From assembly GCA_036362985.1 (NCBI GenBank), contig JAYGXS010000001.1:22304585-22368584 (forward strand): a stretch of DNA of 64,000 nucleotides, read 5' to 3'. Under the pieces are notes generated by a model. The model was not told the origin of the DNA. It was given only the letters and a program-made list of their open reading frames with translations, and did no database searches. The position numbers and the translations under genes are program-made. Shown in pieces: positions 10,825-24,200 of the stretch. This DNA is from Ligula intestinalis. Its lineage: Eukaryota > Platyhelminthes > Cestoda > Diphyllobothriidea > Diphyllobothriidae. Every line of letters begins with the position of its first letter. Within the stretch, counting starts at the first letter, position 1.

Positions 10825-13774
10825 TACCTTTATATTTGCAAGAAAATAGGCATGTTCACTTTAAATATTCGACTGTTATTACAATTGGTATCAATAAGAA
10901 CCATTGGGAATACGAAAGGTGTGCTTGCTGTAAAAACGTTTGTTTAGGAGAAGATCGAACGACTGACTACCGGAATTCTCGCCAGCTGCTACGCGAACGG
11001 GCCAACCGCAGATCTGCCTGTCAGTGTGTGCAACCTGCAGCACTTACCCTTTCTTCTGACCCGCCGCGAAATAAGCGTATTTTTCTATTAGCCTAAGTGA
11101 TCCTTCCCCGAACATTGCAAAGCCAACATTGCTAAACACGCGCAGCGTCCGACACGACTTCGGGGGCAGGTGGCAATCTGAAATCTCGGCTTGTTCCACA
11201 GTGCGCAATAGCGAAAAATGAGCGCCGCCTATAGAGTAGATGACCTTATTAACGAAATGGTGTGATACGTAAGTGTAGTGGGTGGTATTTTGCACTTTTG
11301 GTATTGTTAATTTTGCTTGTTTAACTAATCTGCTTTTTAAAAATGCCCTCTTGCTAAAGAAGAGTGCAGGTCAAACCACTTTTACTGGGGAAATCACGTC
11401 AGATTTAGGCGAAATTAGACATTTCCGTACATTCAGGTAGTTGCTAGTCTAGTTAATAGCACAGATCAAGGCCACTTTTGTCCTGTACGTTGGGCTATAT
11501 CAGAACAATACTACAAGCTATAAAAGCAATTCAAACGGTATCCCTTCTGAAACAAGAAGTGTGATCTTCCATCTTTGAGAAAGAGGTGAAGACCTATGTA
11601 AGAAATATAATTTCTTCCTTCAGAAACAAGACGTGAAGTCACCACAAACAACTGGACTTTTATGTGAGCTCGCATGAGCACCATTTTACAAACAAAGAAT
11701 AAGGAACGAGGCACTAGTCTTGTGCCATTTTTATAACATGCTCGAATTCTGCTTTCCTGCTCCGCTGACTGCTAGATTAGGCCTTACATAATAAATGGTT
11801 TGCGCCAGAGTAAATTACCTCGTAGGTCATAAATATTCATTTATAAACCGAACCTTGTCGTTTATGAAAAAAATGTTTATTGCCCGAAAGCGGGCAGGTG
11901 CGCTCTGCGCATTACAAGTGTGCTTGTGCTAATTTCGTCTGTTATGTTATGGACTGTAACGGCCGCACCAGCCAGACCGTATGGTAACCGCAAAAACGTT
12001 TTAATTATGGGTTGGATGTTATTTTTCCATAGTTGTGCTTCGCGTCGCTTGACCCGCAATAAGAATCGATTTCAGCATCTGTTTATCAGTTCGTAACGAA
12101 CTTTATCCTATCGGTTAGAAATGGAACATTTAACAAGATTCTTTTATCTGTCAATTAAAATTGATGCAAAGGGGACGGCGGACTTTGCACTCCTATATTT
12201 CTTAGATATAGAATCTATTGACCTAATTTAGACATAGGTCGCACAGTCCTGGGTCAATTTTTTAAATAATCTCGTTAAATGGAAATTTTCACAGATACTT
12301 GTTAAAATCACATGCAGCCGACATCAGCAATTAGTTTAAATATATTTTCACGATGCTTCTTAGCGGCAGTGAGGAAACTGACGAATTTCTAATCCTTCGA
12401 GATTTTGTAGCTACGGCCAACATAACGGGCTGCGCTGTGACTGCTCTAGATAAAAACGGAGCTCAAGTTGGTTTGCAGCAGATGGTATCCAAGCTTCACA
12501 GGATCCGCGCAATCAAAAGATATTGTTGTACATTTGGAGGGGCATGGTGGTATACTTACAGTAGGCATTAGCGTTACGTCTGACATTGTACCCAGGCCTA
12601 TTGCCAGATGATTAGTAGGCTCGCATGGCCAATAGGTGTGTAGGAAAGAGAAAGCAGCAGAGCGAAGCCGACATTTGGGAATTCATCTCCACAATAAACC
12701 CACGCATTCCTCAATATAATAAATCGGATGAGCCTGAATCTATCAGAAAACGCAAAGTCGTGGTTTAAAGGATTTCGCACTCGCATGAATATTCGTTGAT
12801 TTTCACAATTTCAGGTTATGTTGCAGTGTTTCCTTTCAAGTGTGACCTCTAAAACTCGCTGATGTAAGATTCAAGCCACCTTTGTGAGACTTTGGAACAT
12901 TCTGCAGGAAGCAGGTCACGCATGGTTCGTGTAGACGGTTTTACAGCTTTTCCTGTCACTGCGCCTTTACCCCCCCCTTTTTTGGCCTTCTCGACACCAT
13001 CTTGTTATCGTAGCGAGTGTGACAGGTGCTGCGCAAGTCTGCCCACCAGAATTTAATTCACACGTCACTCGCCGGTACTGCACCCACTCTGTAGCACATA
13101 CGGTAGACCACATCGTAGTACACGGCAATCGAAATGTCATCGTTTACGCACTTGTCTCTAATATCTCAAAGAAAAGAATTGGCTGCCTAATCCTAGCGTT
13201 TTACCGTTCCGATACTCGATATCAACCTTGGTTTTCGAAAATGATGTCACGCTGGGCGGCCAATAACTGGAGCAACTCAGGGCGTTTCTAGGAATGGAAA
13301 AAATCCATGGCTTTATAAAATAAATTTTCTTTGCAATTATTCTGCTTTGGCACAAATACTCAAACAACCATCATTTCCATATGTCTGCTAGCCATTCAAC
13401 CATCAGTTGGCTCATGCTTTCGGAAAACAGCTAACCATAATCCAATTTAACTGAAGCACATGACTGTCGAAGATAATTATTCAAACCTTGGTGGTACGGA
13501 TAGCCTAAATAGCTTGGGTTTAGCATACATGGCCTGGTCCAGTTTAATTTATTCCATAGTGTGGCAAACAGCCTCGATGTGATCAAATGAGTTTATTCAA
13601 TCTGCCCAAACCTCGGACTAATTACTTGTGTCTGGTAGTCATATAGCGAACTCAACATTGATCACCTGCCTGGGTAGTCAGCTTATTGTGCCAGAATTTG
13701 TGGATTCCATACGTTGCAGTAGGCTGGGCGGCTAAACTGACGCCAGTGTGATTAAACTCACGACTCCCATTGGG
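10825..13774. other. Gene-free stretch
   Basis: No splice-bordered coding sequence or recognisable repeat. Open frames of 60-90 codons here look random. Confidence 0.35.
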
Positions 13775-13856
13775 GGTCTTGTGGCTCGGTCGATTAGACC
13801 ACTGGCTGTCCTAAAGCCCTTCCCTTGCCGGCGTGGGTCCGCATCCCACCGAGGCT
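13775..13856 (+). pseudogene. Degenerate tRNA-like sequence with long variable arm
   Basis: The ends pair as GGTCTTG with CGAGGCT (seven pairs, three of them G-T wobbles). A T arm with five perfect pairs (GTGGG/CCCAC, 13833-13849) encloses loop TCCGCAT, and a D-arm-like TGGCTCGGTCGATTAGA is present. The anticodon stem is GGCT/AGCC with loop GTCCTAA, giving apparent anticodon CCT (Arg). However, an extra segment of about 10 nt between the anticodon and T arms resembles the long variable arm of Leu or Ser tRNAs. That conflict and the wobbles argue for a tRNA pseudogene or a SINE head rather than a working tRNA. Confidence 0.5.
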
Positions 13857-16800
13857 GACAAATTATTCACGAGCGTGTCAAATGAATTATTCAAAACAAA
13901 TAACAATATTATTGGCAAAGTTTCGTTAAGCCGACATCCGGGGATTGAAATAGTTGGTTCTGCTACCAAAGGATTATCCATTTTAGGCACTTAACACGTC
14001 AGGTTTACTTTTCAGTTTTGCCCGTCCCGGTAAATTTCCTCGTTGCATGGGAAGTACGTTTGAATATATCTGTCAACGGATGTTAATATCTAAGCATACG
14101 TTTACTTGACTTTTGATTGGTGCAAGAACCTATGTTAGTAGCTGTTCAAGACATTTTTTACGCATCTAAGTTTTTTTATCTTGTACGAGATCAAGTTAAT
14201 GTGAAGAGTTGTACTAAAAAACTTACCGTAACAAAAATTGATTTTCTGTCTGGTGTTAACCGTAAGAACGAAATTGCGAGGAACCAGGTTGTCTCCAGAA
14301 AACCAGACGTTTTATCCAGTTCTAAGTGCCAGATTTGCATGTCCGCGTGATATCATGTGCTAGAGTGCAGTATTGAGCCCTATACGTTTGCGAATGCGTT
14401 ATGAGAAAGTTTCAAAGAGATCACTTCTAATGGTCACGTAAAAATTAAAGCACCTGAAAAGTTACTTTTTGAGACACCCAATTTCTGCTTAAACGTAAAT
14501 TAGAAACAGGAGGCAGAAGACATTCCTAGTTTGAGCAGTACCTCAGTATTTATATTGTTTGCATCCCGTGCATTCATAGCAGAACAATGGAGCCTAAAAC
14601 TAAGCATAAATGACGCCAATGCACAGAGAAATCTAAGTTCAGATTTAGTGAAAAAGTTAACCAGCCCGTCAATATGTAACCTTTAAGAAGACTCTTTTCG
14701 GTACATATTCGTCAACCACATCGTCCTAAATTATTTTTGTTTTGCTCAGCTATCTTTTGGAAAAGATGAAAATTGTAAATGTTAAAAAGCCTTTAAGTTT
14801 AAAACAAATCACCGGACATAGCACAATTGATAATGTGATTTTTGATGGTTATTTTTTGTAAGACTCATTTTTGGAAAATATTTAGACAATGTATGTGAAA
14901 ATACGTTTGTTAAGCTAACTGCGCATAGATCCCTTTAGTTGGTCAGTTGTTTGCGTGGATAGACATAAAGGACTTCTTAACATTAAATCTTCTCATGTGA
15001 AACGAATTTTTGCGTTTCAACATTTTTGATTTTGCTATGCAAATTTTTCGCCTTGGAGAAAAAAACAAAGAGTCTTAAACCCAGTCTACATTATCATTTA
15101 AAGTAACTTCCACCCTGTTGTTTGAACGCCACTAAACGTGTTGAAGGCTTCAACATTTCAAGTTATTAAATTTGCCGATCTAATTATGAGGAGATGCTTA
15201 ACAATCAACTCATATTAGCTCGAAAAAGAAAACATAATTTTGCTCCATAGTAAAATTCGGGGTTAGAATACGTATTTGTTTGTGCAAATGAACACTGTAA
15301 AGCCTTTGACGTTTGTAAAGTAGAGATAAAGGGCTAGAGAACATAATACTTGACAAAGAAGGTCAAAAACAGTTAAATGTTGTAGACATCATAAATGGAA
15401 TCTACAAGTTGACGGCACTTTGAAGACAATTTGGGCTGTAAACCAACCACAAAAAGGACCACTGTTTACCTTATCAAAGTACTTCAACACGCAATCTGCC
15501 AGTGCCAAAATAATATATTGTCATACTTATGTTACCCCAGTTGGTCAATTAAACGTGATGACGCCAAAACAAATTGCGCATCTAGAATATTTGTTAAAAC
15601 AAAAATGGCTGAGAAGCCTATTTTTCTTGAGCTCAGTCTGGAGACTCGTTTGTCCCCGAATCTAAATTGTCCCAATGTCCCCTCATAATCCTCAATGTAA
15701 CAAAGGCTTTCACATCGAACTTCCCCGCAACTGCAGACATCTTAATATTAAGTGTTTTGCTAGACCAGTATGATGCGTGACATCACATGCAGCTCTAGCC
15801 TTTTTAATTAACAACCATGGCGAAAAATCATTGGGTTTCCACCGGCTGCCGGTAGTGTTAAAGATCACGAGTAAACAACAGCGCACATCATAACTTTCGA
15901 GATTTTGTTTGATAAACTCCGGACTACAACAGATTCTTGTTATCAGCTGCAAATTGCGGCATTAGGCGTTTTGGCTTTGCACTTAAACGCCTTGTACACC
16001 TTTAAAAGCTCAAGGGGTTAGCAGGCGAGATTTTGCGAGTTAGAATTTCGCTAGTATCGAGCTACTATCGAGGCGATTTTGGAAAAAAATGAGTCCTTTT
16101 TTTACAATTCCTTTCAAACTTACTGAATCCCTCTCTGAATAGGGAAGTGACGTTTACAAAAGTATAAATAAGTTATTACAGAAAAAAGCACGATTCAACT
16201 GATGCAAAACGCACATGGCCTGGTAACTTTCCATTTCTCTTTCAAGCACGAAATTTACCTTCTCACAGCATGACGCTATACCGTTTATACATGCCATGAT
16301 CCAAAGCCGGTTGGATGCTGGGACAAGGACTTGCTCGTGAATTCGTTTTTAGGTTTATAAGACTTGCACCACATCTCTCCTCCTTCGTTCTTCTGGGCCT
16401 GGTGTAATAACAGAGTCAAGAGAATTCGGAGACGGACTCAGGCGCAGAAGCTGAGGAAGCTAAACAGCCCGTTTACGCCTGCCAAGCACGCTTGGTTGGC
16501 TCGCAAAATGGATTGAGTTTACGCACAACACGAAAGGGGGGTGGCTTGAATTCCAATTGTGTAAGACTATCCCAGAAACCAAATTAAAATAATTACGCCG
16601 CCTGATAAGAAGATCGAGTATAGAAGGTGGGTGTGTTAGTTCGACCGTCTTAAGCGATGATGTTCACCATTTGCCTAAGAGCAGGTGACAGAGGTCAGGT
16701 ATAGTGAAGGCAGACGCGCCGCCATCTACTCCAATCCAAACCCTTTCGCACCTTTATCGGTTACAAGACAAAGTGGAGATGACCGAGCAGGAATCAGGCG

Positions 16801-16875
16801 TAAGCCGCTTCCTCCAGATGCAGCCAGAAACACCGCCTAACTTAGTCTTGAGAGACAGTAGATTTTTCGCGGGTA
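13857..16875. other. Gene-free stretch
   Basis: AT-rich in the first 2 kb, more balanced after 16.3 kb. No exon or RNA gene recognised. Confidence 0.35.
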
Positions 16876-18140
16876 CTAGTGCACTGTCTACCCTCACTTG
16901 CCTATAGTAGGTGTTTAGCCAGACTTTTAGTAAGCCACGACTGGTACTGCTATTACCACTACCGTTAGTTCTGGTACTAATAACTAGGGGGAAGCTGAGT
17001 GCTACTATGTGCTGGTACCATTACTGACTGTTTCGGAAGTCAGAATTGACGCTGATTAACGTCAGCACTGGGCTCATATCCCCTCACTCTCAGCAAAAAG
17101 TTAAATAGTACTGGCGCCACCATTTGTAAGAGTTAAAGCTGATTAAGCCAGCGCTAGGGCTCATATCCTGTTGATCTCAACAAGAAGTGCAAATCTGGTT
17201 ATAGCCATGTCGGGTAAGTACATGCTCGGGGTCCGGAGAACAGCAGCGTTTGTCTTGGTTTCCGCACACCCAACTCTATCCATCGCGATGTGCAAACTAA
17301 GATACTGCTGCTGTAGGTACGCGCCTATGCTAAAAGTGCTAATTTCTAGAAATTATGCTTACTAAGGCCACTAGATAGCATACTATAAGAACTGACTGTG
17401 TGTGTGCTTTGTAAGAAGTCGCACCCAGTATGCACTCCCAATCTGTGAATCTATTGTGGTAAGCAGTTGGATAATAATAAAGCAATTGTAAAGTAGTGCA
17501 CAAGTCCTTCCATAACATCATATGGAGCAAGTTTCCGTCTATAGACTACATTTAGGCCTACTGCAGTATCTGTCTGTAGTAGTACAACAATACAGTATCA
17601 GGTAGGCAAAGTAGGGCGGTCTACGTCAGTACAACAAGAATAGTGCAATACTAGTGGTGCTGGTAGCATTAATGATACTGGTGATGATAGCACATTAGGG
17701 CTTTCATTGGTTTCCGCCCTCTCAACGCTATCCATCAGGCTGCGTTAACCTTTTGTTAACAAGACGTTATTAATTAATTTCGCAGTTTCTGTCATACCAC
17801 ATGGTGCTACAGTAGCTTTTTGCACTAGTGATACTGCACTATTTACTCTCACTCCCCTTTAGTAGGTGCCCATAATTATTCAAGGCACCTGAGTTTCGTA
17901 TTTCCACTACTGCAACTATTGTTTATACTGCTGTTTCTAGCGTTTATCTGAGTTATATTAGTGCTGCTAATATTTGGTCTGAAATGACACTGATTAGATT
18001 CAGGTGTGGAAGCGTGTACCCTCGGTCTCACATTGGAGTATGAGACTGGATTTTTGCTATTCCCGAGTAACTACATGTTTGAGGCCTGGAGCACATCAGG
18101 ACTCTCCTTGCTTTCTGTCCTCTCCACCAGGCTGTGCTAT
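16876..18140 (+). repeat. Diverged direct repeats with tri-nucleotide-like TAC/CTG texture
   Basis: One unit (about 16876-17300) and another (about 17830-18140) share ACTAGTG...TGCACT...CTCAC, AGTAGGTG, a stretch rich in GGTACTGCTA-type words, and a terminal part with TAAGTACATG or TAACTACATG and GGTTTCCGC or GCTTTCTGTC followed by CATC.GGCTGTG. A partial copy of the terminal part lies at about 17697-17755. No function is apparent. Confidence 0.5.
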
Positions 18141-18249
18141 CTCATTGGTTGCAAAAATATCATTGAGTAATACCTCAAGTTTTACCATGTATTTATGTCA
18201 CCTGGTGCCATTAGCCGTTAACAGGCTAACTTTTTGCAGTATCTAACCC

Positions 18250-21200
18250 CATCTTGAGGTTTAGAGGAGGTTTCTTGTTTAATGGGGAAGCAATCTGCTC
18301 CATAATCAACTGTTATTGCTATTTCCTATAACTGTGTCAGTAGCTGAGTAATGAAAAATAAGCAAAACAGATAGAAATATGAGCTTGTCAAGTTTATTAT
18401 CTTCGCGTGGTGGTTCTTTTGGATATTTCGGATTTCCTGCGAGCATGCGGTCTCATTGTAGGGGGCTGTAGATCAGCAAATACAGGCAGACTACGCCGGA
18501 ATACACGACGTGAACGACGTGTCAAACGTGCGCGATGTTTTCCCGAATGTATAAGACTGCTAGGAAATCGCGATAGTTATTCTCCTTTTCATATTTAATT
18601 CAATAATATTAAATATTAATAAACACTACAAATAATTGTTTTACTTGCTCTATCCCCCCAACGACCACTTTGAACGATCTTGATGAAGGAGATCATCGCA
18701 AAGGCATAAATACCGGCACTTTTCAGGGCAATTTCACTCCCGTCGTCGCCGAGGCTTTGAACGGACCCGTCATCTTCGCTTCCATGCAATTCATGGCCCA
18801 ACTCCTTTGGACAATCTGCCCCACCCTTTAGATTACTCCTGTCTAAGGTTTAAGAAAAACGATGAAGCCTTTATTTTGCTGACTTTGTTCCCGGGTCGTT
18901 ATCCTTGACTCAGCAAGGTTTTGCTTGTCACTGGGCCGTCTCTAGACCCGCTTGGGTACGCTAGACGAATTATTCTGTCAGCTTGCAACCTTCAAACCCA
19001 CAGTTTTTAGCGCACCATGGTTGATCCAGACGAGTATAGTTGGTTAGAGTGGGGAATATGAGCTGATTGCTGGTGATCTTACTCAGTCGTGCTTTTCCCC
19101 GTCCATTGCCCGAGCCGGTTAGGCAACTAATGCTGGTATTGGACGCCACGGTTGACAGACCTGAAGCATCCGTCTACACCAAGATGACCTGGCTCCCAAC
19201 ACAATATCCTTCAATGGCTTACTGCCGAACCACGGATTTTTTAAACGACGTCAGAGCTAAGACCACCACTATTCAATCTCGACACATCTACAATTATGAA
19301 ACCTTGGCGACAAAGAGCAACATATGCAGCAAACGTTGCATTTATTTACCAGGGCTTACAGGTCATGGAGGCTGGCCCTAAAGAGACAAAATGAACTTAA
19401 GGCGTTTCTGTCTGGCTCAGGTAGAGGCACTAATTGGGTCAGAACAGCGAGAAGCCTCTCCGTCCAACTATTCAAAAACACTTATTCAACGTAAAAAAAT
19501 CTTGCCTACTAAAACATCCAATAAGGATGACCAGTTAGAAGTAAAAGGAAAATGGTGCACGTAGCTTAGTCGTCTGTTCTAGGACTAAGGTCTGCCACTT
19601 TAGGGGCCAAGGAAAATATCGGGAGACACAGTGCCAAAAAGGGTCAAATGCCCTACTTTTCACGCTATTTCAGTAACCAAACAGACTCCTGCTTAAACCT
19701 CGAGCATGAAAAGAAACTGGAAATGGATCGTTAACTGCTATCAGATTTCTATGATGCATCAGGAGCAAAATAATATTATGTATCGGAGGAATCCGGCAAA
19801 CCGTTATTGCAACAGACCGCCTCCATAGAAAATCTGTTAACTTGTCTCGAGAGATTCATCACATGAACCACCACTGCAGACGCTCTCATAAACTTGAATT
19901 ACTTTCAGCACATGCGCCAGGCTCGCTAGGGGTCACTGGCGCTTGAGACAGGAGTCTGTTCCTGCTGACCGCGAAATTACCTGAAGACTGTGAAATTGAA
20001 TTATATCAATTACGCTGAACGCCAAACAAGTTTTACGGCAGTCCTCAAAGAAGTATTACAAACGGCCGTGCTTTTTGCATTATTATGTTTTGAAAAATTA
20101 AATTTATCAAGATTATGGTTTGTCTTACTTATTAAATACATCTTTGCTTTACTATTGTCATCTATCCATAACAGAAGACCCACGAGGAACTTAACAATTC
20201 CAGAATAAAAGGCTGCGTTGATGGGACTCCAAGTGTGGTGAGGCATTTTGTGAAAAATTATTTTAAGTGGCCTATTAAGTTAAATAATGTAAAACCATAA
20301 ACTATCCGACAATGGATAAGGTATCCTTAATATCGGCAAGATGCCTGATCCCCGTGGCATAGCAACTGTTTTTGATAGCACACTGAAGTCGTTCAGTGAA
20401 GCTTGGCGGGAGCTTTCGATTTATGGTACTAACATCAAATAAAATAGAGGCTTTTACAAACTGTTTTTCCCGACTCATCGATAGAATATGTCTTTTTGAT
20501 AGAATGATGGAAATATACCTCTGTTCACAAAAAATGCATTGCGACGCAAAACAACTCAACGGCATATCTCATTAAGCGTTAACTAAAATTCTAAAATTTG
20601 TTTTCAACCATTAAGGATTACCAATGTGGAAGGAGGATAAAGATGGTATTATAATATAAATCATCGTTAGATACCAGTCTGTTATGTTTCAGGCACCACA
20701 AGAAAACAGCTTTTGAATACTTTTCCATATGGCTCCCAGCAAAATCCTCTTTTGATACTCAGATGACCACCTTTATAATATGCATTTTGAGAAGTTAACT
20801 TTCCAAGCGATTTAATTTGAAGGCAGGCACGTTCTTTGGAAAAAAATAACATTATTGGGTAAAATTTCAATGATGTTTCCCCAAGTCATCGTCAGACGTT
20901 AGTAAATGTGCAAAGAACAATTAAAACTTCAAAGGTGCTGAAATAGAAAATATTCAACTGATGCTAGCGGCGGCAGTTTGCGTCAGCCTGTATCGATCTC
21001 TTCTGGTTTCCTAAATTTTCTTTCTGACACTTTTGTACACGGAATTTTTCTTCTGATTTTAGATGTCCGTATACATTCAAACATAGTTAATAGAAAAAAA
21101 CTGTTAGAATATCCTTCCCGTAACATATTCGATAAACAATTTCGACTTCTTCAAATATTAGACTTTGAGAATGGTCTCACAAAAAGGTAAGGCTGTAAAA

Positions 21201-24200
21201 GATCCATAAAACAGCATCTCATTTGGAGTGTACACCGTACAGTACACGTACACCAAGACTGTCAAATAGTTTGAGCAGTATATGATCCCCACTTTGTGGC
21301 ACAGAGGAATGCATACTCTTCCTTAAATTACAATCATACAGTTGACTGAACACCCCACCTGCAAAGGTAAGCAGCTCGGACTGAAAATCATTCCGGAATT
21401 CCACAAATTTTTAAAAACCTAAATATAAAATTTCTGTGGGAGTAAAATTCGAATGGAATGTAAATTACTACTAAGTAACTGATATAAGGAGTATTTTTAT
21501 CGACATTTTTTTCGATAAAATATATTGGGATTTATACGCGCATTGGACATCAATTCATTAAATGTGCAGTGGCTGTGACGCGTCTGTGCTGCATGGCCGT
21601 CGCTGTTACAGGCTAATTTAGGCACTTCTACCTAACTAAAAAGAACACTGTCAGAATTTTGGATAAAAAATTTTGAGATCTGTCACCGACTGTGAGTTTA
21701 ATGCTTTATCGATCCAGGGCACGGCACTCCACTGCTTTCATCAGATAGTTTAGAGCTGGAAATATTTTACACTGTAAAGTAAGTAGTTCCATGCTTTCTA
21801 AAATTATCCAATTTTAATAATTTCCGCAAATACACGAGGAAAAAAGACGTAAATGAGCTATGAAAAATTTCCAGCCCTGCTCATTGAAAGCACTTTCAGT
21901 CAACATCATTCAGAATTCTTAGTAAAATCCATGTGCTCTTGCGCAGTGCCTACTGCCAATATTGCTGACTATGAATGGCGCTGGTCAATATTATTTTGCA
22001 TTTTAAAGGCTGATTTCAAGCTTCCCAAAGCAACTTTCATTATTTTCCATAGCTTAGACAGTAGAAATAAAAACTGCATGCTTTCACTAGAGATCTTGGC
22101 ATGCATTGCCTGTACACACCTTTGAATAAGGTTTTACTTAGGTATCCATTTGCATAGGCTTTTGTCCTCTCTACGTAAAAATAGAAAAAAATGTAGACCT
22201 CTTCGCCTACGGACGTCCATTTGTCCGCTGAAACTGGTTTAATGCGAATTTTGCGCTGTACGAGGTGTACAACTAGGAAGTTGTCTCGAAAATGGTTAAA
22301 CATCAATCTGCAGATGGTGATCGCGCTCTCAATGTTACGTCATATTATGTTATGTTATGTCAATGACGCAAAATAAGTCAATCATTTCGAAAGAAACGTC
22401 TTTCAATAAGAGTAGCTAAAGAATCAATGGAAATGGGGCCGCCACATCATGATGAATATTAGCAAGGAATTCTAACTTCATTTCGATAACAGCTTGGAAA
22501 CAAAAATATATTTTTTTTATTCACAATGTGAACGCTTTTAATGAGATGGTAAGGTTTCCATCTTTTTTAAATAATTCTGGTCATGTTTTTTCGTTTTTAC
22601 ATATACATTCTACCGTTAAGGATGAGTTAAATAAAATGGAAAATATACATCCCGAAGAAATTTATGTTCACTATTGTGTGAATTTCCCAAGAGAAATAAG
22701 GCAACAAGAGACACCAAAAATAAGTTATGAGTGTAATTCGAACGCTTAAGATCTCGGCAAATGCCAGTGTGGATTTGCGGAACTGAGATCGCGTGATTTT
22801 GAATTTTCCGATGCTTTTCGGTCGGGAGGATCAAAAGAGCTGGGTGCACGGCACAGTTGTCAGGCCATGGATTAATTATGGCCGTAGCCTGCTTCTCAAA
22901 AACCTCTTCACCAGGCAAGGAGTGTAGGATATTACGTGAACTTGCGATATAAACAAATCCCAGCCTTTTAAAAATCTCTTACTTTTTGTTAGAAGAAACT
23001 ATTACCCCATCAAATTTCCCACTAAAACTGAATATTGAATTCTTAAGTGGAAAATCTGTGCAACCAGCCGTGACTTTGCACAGGTTAACCACCAGTTCTG
23101 ATGCCGAAATCGGCCATCCATCAAGAATATCTTGTTACATGTTTGGTGGAGTCCGGTGGACAGACTTCACCGTGTGCTACTGTAACAGTGTCAGACCATA
23201 TGAGTAGGTCTCACATGTCAGTTTGAATAAAACTGTCCTGTCGTTAAAAAAAAACTAACGTCAATCGATTTAAAAAAGTTTTATTCTGAGGCCGATAACC
23301 CATCGGCAGATCCGAAATTAATGGTGCGACCTTTGACCTCATCGATAAAAGTCTGCTAGCCTCCATTATGTTCTCGCCATCCATGTGGTTCTTTGATGAT
23401 TGCATACTATTCTCTCTATTACCTATTGATATTTTCATTTTTATCTTCACTTTATTCGTCTGAAATTTGATCGTGACGTCATATGTGGAGTGTACTAGCA
23501 TTTTTTGCACAAACGCTAAATTCCAAATTCACAAAACGCCGTCTACGACGCCAGTTGTTGCACGTACCGGCCAATATGTCGCAGCTGTGATCTCCCCGCT
23601 GCATTTTTCCTGAATTCATCAACAAGAGCCTACACAGCGGGAAAAAAGTGCTGCAGTTGGCAAATCCCATTCAAGTCCCCGCCAAAAATAACATAGCAAT
23701 TCCAGTCCTTATAACGACAAATTGTCACTCGCTCGTCAACAAAAATCATGAAACGTGTTTACCTTTGTTAAAAAAGGAGGACAGTGCGACTGAGGTGATT
23801 CGTCTTAAACAACACGATAATATTTCGATACTGACTCGCAAACCATTATGCTCCCATCTTTATGCTGTTGTAGAATTGACAGCAAATCTCTATCATAAAA
23901 CAGAAATGGTGATGTGGCTATTTTGTCAACCTTAATTTATGTTTGAACGGTAAAAACTTATTTTCATACTTTGAAGACTTAATTTACGTTACGCAAGTTC
24001 TAATTTGTCAATCCCTTTAAAGACATTGTATTAATTAATATCTATATTATCCCGTCTACCTATGAAAATGATTCATTCCAATTTTTCGGATTTCCTTCAG
24101 GAGTTATTGCGATATTGTTCGCGAGCCTCTTATTCTGCTCTGTGCTAATTTAAGCCATGTTAACCTACGCTCCTGTACACTGATAAGCTTTGATAATCGT

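Noticed and set aside
19067..19381. 104-codon + frame
   Set aside because: No motif recognised; length is within chance for this composition and window size.
20889..20895. CTGACGA (-) followed by GGGGAAA, as a further hammerhead
   Set aside because: Helix I and helix III do not pair, so it was not called; it may be a distant relic.
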